DNA from: Actinomycetota bacterium
Lineage (GTDB): Bacteria; Actinomycetota; Coriobacteriia; Anaerosomatales; Anaerosomataceae
Length of the DNA stretch: 64,000 nt
Assembly (NCBI GenBank): GCA_004348925.1
Contig: RCMX01000007.1
Coordinates: 178,876-242,875, forward strand
Direction of reading: 5' to 3'
Part shown: one piece after another, positions 58,996 through 64,000 of the stretch
Layout: every line of letters begins with the position of its first letter
Numbering within the stretch: position 1 is the first letter of the stretch
The notes under the pieces: model-generated
What the model was told of the DNA's origin: nothing
The model's input: the letters and a program-made list of their open reading frames with translations, nothing else
Database searches by the model: none
Position numbers and translations under genes: made by a program

Positions 58996-60993
58996 GTGCG
59001 TTCGCTGCGGCTTGCTCGGGTACTGAATATCGTGGCAGGTCTGCTCGCTGGACTCTGCCTGATCTTCCTCGGCATCGGTGCCTATCTGTACTACCTTTCC
59101 GCGACGTTGCCGGACCTCGGCGTGGATCAATCAAGCTTCAAGCCGGCGCAAACGTCGGTCGTCTATGCGGCGGACGGAAGCGTCCTTGCCGAGTGGCACG
59201 GCGAACAGGACCGCACCGTCGTCGCGTTCGAGAAGATCCCGGACAGCATGCGTGACGCCGTCGTTGCGATCGAAGACGAACGCTTCTACACCCACACCGG
59301 GGTCGATACCGAGGCGATCGTGCGTGCACTGAAGGTGAACGCCGAGAGCGGCGAGTACAAGCAAGGCGGCAGCACGATCACCCAACAGCTCGTGAAGCTC
59401 CTGTTCACTGACGGAGAACGCACGCTCACGCGCAAGGTGCGAGAAGCGCTGATGGCGTATCAGCTTGAGACGAAGGCAGATAAGCAGGAGCTGCTTGAAA
59501 CCTACCTGAACCTCGTGTACTTCGGCGAAGGATCGTACGGTGTCGAAAGCGCCGCTCACCGCTACTTCGGCAAGCCGTCGACGGATCTCACGCTCGATGA
59601 GTCCGCGTTGCTTGCAGGAATCATCCAGTCGCCGTCGCGCTACAGCCCGAGCAACGACCTTGAGGCATCGACCGAGCGTCGGAATGTCGTTCTCGGGAAG
59701 ATGCTCGAACTCGGGTACATCACCCCGGCCGAGGAGCAAGCTGCGCGGAGTGTCGAGGTCACCCTGGCGCCACCGACAGAAGTGCCGGAGGTCGCGCCGT
59801 ATTTCGTCGAGTACGTGAAGCAGGATCTCATCGACCGGGTCGGTTCGGAGATGGTCTTCCAGGGCGGATTGCGCGTGCAGACGTCACTGGTCCCTGCGGC
59901 GCAGCGTGCTGCCGAGGAGGCGGCTCGCGCGATTCTTCCTGCCGACGGCGATCCGGCGGTCTCCCTGGTATGCCTGGACCATTCCACGGGCGAGGTCATC
60001 GCGATGGTCGGTGGCCGTGACTTCAAGACCGATAAGTTCAATCTCGCCGTGCAGGGACGACGTCAACCGGGTTCCGCATTCAAGCCGTTCGTCCTGGTTA
60101 CCGCTCTTGCGCGGGGCGTCCGTCCGGCAGACGTATTCTCGGCTGCGCCCTACACCGTCAAGGTGACCGATGGGGTCTGGAACGTTCAGAACTACGAGAA
60201 CTCGGTGACGAGCGGCTCGATGACGCTTTCGGCCGCTACGAACTGGTCGGTGAATGCGGTGTACGCCCGACTCATCATGAAGGTCGGGGCAGAGAACGTC
60301 GTGAAGACCGCGACCGCGATGGGAATCACGACGCCGCTCGAACCGAATCCCGCGATCGCCCTCGGCGGACTCACGACAGGCGTCTCACCTCTTGAGATGG
60401 CCTCCGCGTACGGGACGATCGCCGCGGGCGGCGTTCACAGGGAACCATCCGGCATCGTTCGTGTCACGAACGGGCAGGGGGAGACGGTCTACCAGCCGGA
60501 TCGGGCCGAGATCCGCGCCATCGACGCCGGCGTCGCCAAGACGGCGTCGCTGATGCTTCACGATGTGGTCGAGACGGGTACGGGGCAGGCGGCACGCATC
60601 GGCACGTGGGCTGCCGGGAAGACGGGCACGACGCAGGCGTACCGGGATGCCTGGTTCGTCGGCTACAGCGGCAGTCTGTGCACGGCGGTGTGGGTGGGGC
60701 ACCCCGAAGGCCAGGTGTCGATGACCAACGTCCACGGCATCAAAGTGACCGGCGGAAGCTTTCCCGCGAAGATCTGGCAACGCTTCATGCAGAAGGCCCT
60801 CGTATCGCGGGGAGCCGCGAGTGCGACCACGACGTCCGCTGGCGCTCCCGCAGGCGATGGTCAGCCGGCTACACAGGTCAGGGTGACGATATGCACCGAC
60901 TCGCTGCTGCTCGCGAACTTCCGGTGTCCGAACACCATCGAGATCTACCTTGCGCCCGAACTCGCCGCGCGGCCGATCTGTACGGAGCACTGA
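58996..60993 (+). CDS. Class A penicillin-binding protein (PBP1a-type)
   Basis: A 665-aa bifunctional peptidoglycan synthase. TM at about 9-35; the GT51 glycosyltransferase (about 75-240) has AIEDERFYTHTGVD, GGSTITQQLVK and YLNLVYFGEGSYGVESAA. The transpeptidase (about 330-590) has the Ser motif GSAFKPF, SVN and KTGTT. GTG 58996 follows TTGGAGG. A short C-terminal tail has three cysteines. It overlaps the J-domain gene by one base. Confidence 0.95.
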   Translation: MRSLRLARVLNIVAGLLAGLCLIFLGIGAYLYYLSATLPDLGVDQSSFKPAQTSVVYAADGSVLAEWHGEQDRTVVAFEKIPDSMRDAVVAIEDERFYTHTGVDTEAIVRALKVNAESGEYKQGGSTITQQLVKLLFTDGERTLTRKVREALMAYQLETKADKQELLETYLNLVYFGEGSYGVESAAHRYFGKPSTDLTLDESALLAGIIQSPSRYSPSNDLEASTERRNVVLGKMLELGYITPAEEQAARSVEVTLAPPTEVPEVAPYFVEYVKQDLIDRVGSEMVFQGGLRVQTSLVPAAQRAAEEAARAILPADGDPAVSLVCLDHSTGEVIAMVGGRDFKTDKFNLAVQGRRQPGSAFKPFVLVTALARGVRPADVFSAAPYTVKVTDGVWNVQNYENSVTSGSMTLSAATNWSVNAVYARLIMKVGAENVVKTATAMGITTPLEPNPAIALGGLTTGVSPLEMASAYGTIAAGGVHREPSGIVRVTNGQGETVYQPDRAEIRAIDAGVAKTASLMLHDVVETGTGQAARIGTWAAGKTGTTQAYRDAWFVGYSGSLCTAVWVGHPEGQVSMTNVHGIKVTGGSFPAKIWQRFMQKALVSRGAASATTTSAGAPAGDGQPATQVRVTICTDSLLLANFRCPNTIEIYLAPELAARPICTEH

Positions 60994-61286
60994 TGACAGT
61001 CGGAGACCACTACCGCGAGCTGCAGGTGTCGCGCAACGCGGAACCCGAGGTCATAGACAAGGCGTACCGGATCCTCGCGCTCAAGTACCATCCGGACACC
61101 GGGACCACGGGTGATGCCGACAGGATGCAGCGGATCAACGCTGCGTACGCTGTCCTTCGGGATGCTGTGTCCCGGGCTGCCTATGACAGGGCGCAGGCAC
61201 CGCGCGATCCATCGGGGTGGGACGTCTTCTGGGACGCCGGGCTCGTAGGACTCTACAAGCAGCATCGTCTCATGAGGCGCGAATGA
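60993..61286 (+). CDS. Small J-domain (DnaJ-like) protein
   Basis: A 97-aa protein. The J-domain (about 5-67) has YRELQVSRNAEPEVIDKAYR and the catalytic HPD tripeptide in KYHPDTG. There are no G/F, zinc or C-terminal DnaJ domains. It probably stimulates a DnaK partner on a special client; its ATG overlaps the PBP stop (TGATG), so it may act on envelope proteins. A terminator follows at once. Confidence 0.88.
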   Translation: MTVGDHYRELQVSRNAEPEVIDKAYRILALKYHPDTGTTGDADRMQRINAAYAVLRDAVSRAAYDRAQAPRDPSGWDVFWDAGLVGLYKQHRLMRRE

Positions 61287-61315
61287 AACGGCCCGGGCGT
61301 AGTGCCCGGGCCGTT
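61287..61315 (+). terminator. Terminator after the PBP/J-domain genes
   Basis: A perfect 12-bp GC-rich stem (61287-61298 with 61304-61315) closes a 5-nt loop. A short CGTCTTG follows. It also separates the converging selenoprotein transcript. Confidence 0.85.
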
Positions 61316-61334
61316 CGTCTTGATCGCAGTCGGC

Positions 61335-61667
61335 TCAGGACACCGAGGTGAGCTTCGTCTGGACTGCGCGCAGGATCGCGGGATACGACACCGCGCCCTC
61401 GTACATCGGCTCACCGTCGATGACGGTCACCGGATACGCGAGACCTTGCTCCCGTATCTGCTCCACCAGCTCGGACCGTTGCGCGATGGTCTCGGCTCTG
61501 CTGGTGTCGTAGTACAGGATGGTAGCCGCTTCGCCGAAGCGGTTCTCCATCTCGGTCTTGATGATCGCGGTGATCTCCTCCGGAGACCACGTTGGACCTC
61601 AACCGCCGCTGTAGCAGGTGCTCTCGGCCGGAAAGTCGAAAACCTCGACAGTGACTCTCTTGTCCAT
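61335..61667 (-). CDS. Thioredoxin-like selenoprotein (in-frame UGA = Sec23)
   Basis: A 110-aa protein if the TGA at 61599-61601 (minus) is read as selenocysteine: residue 23 in ESTCYSGGUGPTWSPEE, so C18 and U23 form a CX4U redox pair. The rest (EVFDFPAE, then ILYYDT, YPVTVIDGEP and SYPAILRAVQ) looks like a small thioredoxin fold, similar in plan to the DUF1462/YuzD or SaoT-type thioredoxin-like proteins as I recall them. AGAGGGG precedes ATG 61667. A SECIS-like hairpin begins 9 nt past the UGA. selA, selB and selC are in the same window. A gene finder that stops at UGA would report only a 71-aa fragment from 61550. Its partner is the ferredoxin 10 nt upstream. A sequencing error (TGC to TGA) is the main alternative. 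Confidence 0.85.
61570..61590 (-). promoter_or_regulatory. SECIS-like hairpin for UGA recoding
   Basis: On the minus strand GTGGTCTC pairs with GAGATCAC (8 bp, one G-T) around the loop CGGAG. The stem starts at nucleotide 12 counted from the U of UGA, and the loop GG lies at nucleotides 21-22. That distance and the G-containing apical loop fit bacterial SECIS elements bound by SelB. Confidence 0.75.
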
Positions 61668-61677
61668 GACGTCCCCT

Positions 61678-61881
61678 CTATCCCAGATTGACGGCGCCGC
61701 CGGGGCACACGCGAGCGCATATGCCACATCCTACGCACAACTCGTCCCGCACAGTGTAGCCGTTGGCACCGGGGTACACTCCGCCGGGCACCGCAACGAT
61801 GGCATTCTTCGGACAGACTCGCCGCGCCGGACAGGCGGGTGATCGGTCGCACGCTGCCGTATCGATGCTCACGCCGGACAC
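61678..61881 (-). CDS. Small ferredoxin
   Basis: A 67-aa Fe-S protein. The C-terminal motif CVGCGICARVCPGG is a classical CX2CX2CX3CP 4Fe-4S site. The first half has CDRSPACPARRVCPKNA, where the cysteines are spaced C-X5-C-X5-CP, so it may hold a second, unusual cluster. GTG 61881 is set by GAGGAG 9 nt upstream; the longer frame to 61986 lacks a better start and crosses the palindrome at 61927. It is probably co-transcribed with the selenoprotein and may pass electrons to it. Confidence 0.88.
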   Translation of the reverse strand: MSGVSIDTAACDRSPACPARRVCPKNAIVAVPGGVYPGANGYTVRDELCVGCGICARVCPGGAVNLG

Positions 61882-61926
61882 GTTCGGCTTCTCCTCATGT
61901 TTCGATGGATCTCGATAAGGGATTGT

Positions 61927-61942
61927 ATACCCCGCGGGGTAT
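61927..61942. promoter_or_regulatory. Perfect 16-bp palindrome in a divergent promoter region
   Basis: ATACCCCGCGGGGTAT lies between the ferredoxin/selenoprotein genes (minus) and the second MCP gene (plus). It closely resembles CsoR/CstR-family operators, which respond to Cu(I) or to reactive sulfur. No CsoR-type gene is in this window. Confidence 0.6.
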
Positions 61943-62074
61943 GCTTTGCAAGCGGTCGTGCGGTCGGAACGTGTGCGGATGCGCATTGGTGTGCACGCGA
62001 GCTCACGTGTCGGATACTATGGAGCAGGATGCACTCGCGCGACAGAAGCGTGTACGAGCGAGACAGGAGCAGTT

Positions 62075-63235
62075 GTGAGCGAGGAATCGAGGCTTGGGGG
62101 CACGGGCCGCAAGATGCTTCGGGTGATGCTCGGAGCGGGACTCGTTATCGGCGTGATCTTCCCGTTCTTTGCGCTTCTGTTCGTCCAGCCGAAGAGCACG
62201 GTTGCCTGGTGGCTCTTCGTGGCCGCCTGCATCGGTGCAGGGCTGGGTCTCGGGGCGCTCTGCCACTATGCTTCGTTTCTCGTTGCGGAGGATGTCCTCG
62301 CTCGAGTGCTCGGCGTAGCAGGTCGCTCGCTCGGCATCGCGGTCCACGACAGCAAAGGTCTCGACGCGCTCACCAACGAGCTCGAACGCGTGCTCTCCAA
62401 CGCTTCGAATCTTCTGGATCAGATTCGAGGGGCGAACACCAACATCCGCTCGCTCACGGCCGAGGTGCTCGCCGCCACCGAGCAGCAGGCATCCGGTGCA
62501 TCCGAGCAGGCAGCAGCAGTCACGCAGACGTCCGCCACGGTCGAGGAGCTTGCCCAAACGTCGAGCCAGATCGCGGACAACTCCGAGTCGGTCGTACGGG
62601 TGGCCGAGCGAACCCTGGCAAGCGCCGAGGAAGGCATGCATGCTGTGCATGAGACGAGTGTCGGAATCGAAGACATCAGGCTCAGCACGCAGCAGTCCTC
62701 GGATCGCATCCTCGCGCTCGGCGAGCGCAGCCAGGAGATCGGTCGCGTGCTGACGATCATCGATGAGATCGCCGAGCAGACGAAGATACTTGCGCTCAAC
62801 GCGGCCATCGAGGCGGCCCGTGCGGGCGATGCGGGGAAGGGCTTCTCGGTGGTCGCCGAGGAGATCCGCAAGCTTGCCGAATCGGTCACGGAATCCACGC
62901 AGGAGATCGGTCGCGTCGTACGGGAGATCCAGGCATCGACCGCATCGCTCGTCATGCAGACAGAGAAGGCTGCCAAGAAGGTGCAGGAGGGTCTCCAGCT
63001 CGCGTCGAACACGCAGGGCGCGCTCGAGCGGATCGTCTCTCAGGTGGAGGAGACCACCGATGCTGCCAAGCAGATATCTATCGCGACGCAGCAGCAGCGG
63101 ACCGCTTCCGAGCAGGTCGTGGTGTCGATGAAGGAAGTCGCGACGGTCTCGCAGCAGGCCGCTCAGGCATCGCGCCAGATATCCGCCGCGATCGTGGAGC
63201 TGAATGCACTCGCTGACAGCATGGTGGTGCGCTGA
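62075..63235 (+). CDS. Methyl-accepting chemotaxis protein without an extracytoplasmic sensor domain (second)
   Basis: A 386-aa receptor. Two TM helices (about 14-36 and 42-68) are joined by a loop of only a few residues. The signalling domain (about 120-386) has the tip [24 protein letters not shown] (about 230-253). There is no clear HAMP. GTG 62075 follows AGGAG. It is divergent from the ferredoxin/selenoprotein pair and overlaps nothing; the RidA gene starts one base after its stop. Confidence 0.92.
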   Translation: MSEESRLGGTGRKMLRVMLGAGLVIGVIFPFFALLFVQPKSTVAWWLFVAACIGAGLGLGALCHYASFLVAEDVLARVLGVAGRSLGIAVHDSKGLDALTNELERVLSNASNLLDQIRGANTNIRSLTAEVLAATEQQASGASEQAAAVTQTSATVEELAQTSSQIADNSESVVRVAERTLASAEEGMHAVHETSVGIEDIRLSTQQSSDRILALGERSQEIGRVLTIIDEIAEQTKILALNAAIEAARAGDAGKGFSVVAEEIRKLAESVTESTQEIGRVVREIQASTASLVMQTEKAAKKVQEGLQLASNTQGALERIVSQVEETTDAAKQISIATQQQRTASEQVVVSMKEVATVSQQAAQASRQISAAIVELNALADSMVVR

Positions 63236-63236
63236 G

Positions 63237-63701
63237 ATGGCCGGATTTGCTGATCGACTTGCGGAGTTGGGGCTGGACCTCCCGCCCGTCGCGACTGCCC
63301 TGGGTTCATACGTGCCAGCGGTTCGCTCGGGATCGCTCGTGTTCACATCGGGGCAGCTTCCGATGCAAGACGGGGAGTTGCTCGCGCGCGGCAAGGTCGG
63401 CGCGGCCGTCTCGGACGAGGTTGCGGAGGCGTGTGCCCGACGTTGCGCGCTCAACGCGCTCGCTGCGGCTTCCAGCGTTTGTTCGCTCGATGACGTCGTG
63501 CGCGTCGTCCGCGTGACCGGGTATGTCGCATCGGATCCGGACTTCACGGCTCAGCCAGCGATCATCAATGGCGCAAGCGACCTGCTTGTGGCCATCTTCG
63601 GTGATCGCGGTCGCCATTCGCGTGAGGCGGTGGGCGTCGCGTCCTTGCCGCTCGATGCGCCAGTGGAGGTCTCGATCATCCTCGAGGTAGCGAGCGCTTA
63701 G
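63237..63701 (+). CDS. RidA/YjgF-family protein
   Basis: A 154-aa protein. FTSGQLPMQDGELLARGKVG and VRVTGYVASDPDFTAQPAIINGAS are typical of the RidA (YjgF/YER057c/UK114) family, of the longer YjgH-like subgroup. Many members deaminate reactive enamines or imines. It follows the MCP by one base. Confidence 0.92.
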   Translation: MAGFADRLAELGLDLPPVATALGSYVPAVRSGSLVFTSGQLPMQDGELLARGKVGAAVSDEVAEACARRCALNALAAASSVCSLDDVVRVVRVTGYVASDPDFTAQPAIINGASDLLVAIFGDRGRHSREAVGVASLPLDAPVEVSIILEVASA

Positions 63702-63862
63702 CGCCCGGGTACCGTCGCATTTCGGCTCAAGACTCCTGATTCAGATGTGTGGATTGTGTTGTCGATTCATGAGTATTCTATTAGAGTTACCGGAGCGGGG
63801 GGCTGAGGGGCCGTCCGTCCTACTTGCTTGTCGGACTCGGGATGCAACAGGGAGAGATGCGA

Positions 63863-64000
63863 ATGGCCAAGATTTCCTTGGCCGGGTTCAAAGACCCGGT
63901 CCGACGACCGCGATACCTGATCTGGACGGGCGCGGCCCTTCTGGCCTTGGCCGCCTTCATCGTCGTGGCGTTCTCGGCGACGTCGACCTACTGGTTCTGC
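63863..64000 (+). CDS. NapC/NrfH-type multihaem cytochrome, N-terminal fragment
   Basis: Only 46 codons are inside the window. A basic N-terminus (DPVRRPRYLIW) is followed by a signal-anchor helix (GAALLALAAFIVVAFSATS) and YWFC, where the last Cys at 64000 probably opens the first CXXCH. The ATSTYWFC pattern matches membrane-anchored quinol dehydrogenase cytochromes such as NapC/NrfH. GGAGAG lies 6 nt before ATG 63863. The 161-bp gap upstream is AT-rich for this window and may hold the promoter (TATTCT at 63774). Confidence 0.75.
   Translation, partial: MAKISLAGFKDPVRRPRYLIWTGAALLALAAFIVVAFSATSTYWFC

Noticed and set aside
61335..61550. A 71-aa protein starting at an internal Met, or a pseudogene broken by a stop
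   Set aside because: The frame continues upstream through TGA to an ATG with a good ribosome site, and a SECIS-like hairpin follows the TGA; recoding explains it better.

Overview
The window is 64 kb of high-GC bacterial DNA, densely coded, with frequent GTG/TTG starts and many 1-28 nt gene overlaps. No gene-free stretch exceeds about 235 bases (the longest, 29872-30106, holds a terminator, a promoter and a riboswitch). Gene content suggests an anaerobic actinobacterium, most likely a Coriobacteriia relative of the OPB41/Anaerosomatales kind. The grounds are CWB2-repeat surface proteins, a 23-haem secreted cytochrome, a flavodiiron protein, selenocysteine machinery, tungstate uptake and no outer-membrane genes. 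That placement is inference; no rRNA is present.

Layout. 1-3235: end of selA, a nucleotidyltransferase/HEPN pair, and selB. 3232-7998 (minus): an apparent operon of a 23-haem cytochrome, a mono-haem Asp-rich protein, a second Asp-rich exported protein, a response regulator and a histidine kinase. 8153-8249: tRNA-Sec (selC). 8305-15732: photolyase, DUF523/DUF1722 protein, nitroreductase, FetAB-like exporter, polyprenyl synthase, flavodiiron protein, prepilin. 15761-18681 (minus): Fur-family regulator with a perfect Fur-type box, then CbiM-CbiQ-CbiO. 18818-21821: LysR regulator and a CWB2 surface protein, closed by a terminator. 21940-29871: a nine-gene co-directional run (HTH plus periplasmic-binding-like regulator, second CWB2 protein, small anchored protein, ECF-S-like membrane protein, exported beta-propeller, TolQ/ExbB-like and ExbD-like proteins, a DDTD-motif protein, molbindin). 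29939-40187: promoter, putative Moco/Tuco riboswitch, tupABC, a MobA-FdhD fusion, moeA, a small Cys protein, mobB, moaA, moaC, a MOSC protein, mog, a cysteine desulfurase and a DUF3343 protein. 40190-41227 (minus): L,D-transpeptidase. 41317-50134: cheR, mcp, cheW, cheY, cheB, cheA, cheC, cheD and a GGDEF protein. 50170-61286: winged-helix protein, peptidoglycan-binding protein, NlpC/P60 hydrolase, MFS, PilT, B12 radical SAM, VanZ, EamA, Yip1-like protein, class A PBP, J-domain protein. 61335-61881 (minus): a ferredoxin and an unannotated selenoprotein with an in-frame UGA and a SECIS-like hairpin. 62075-64000: a second MCP, a RidA protein and the start of a NapC/NrfH-type cytochrome.

How it fits together. 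SelA, SelB and selC supply selenocysteine. TupABC, molbindin and the moa/moe/mob/mog genes supply W/Mo cofactor. FdhD sulfurates that cofactor for formate dehydrogenase, an enzyme that often contains both Sec and W/Mo. The selenoprotein at 61335-61667 is a local client of the Sec machinery. The two most unusual regions are that selenoprotein and the 21940-29871 operon, which joins an ExbBD/TolQR-like motor to cell-surface proteins and Mo/W-linked proteins in what looks like a single-membrane organism.
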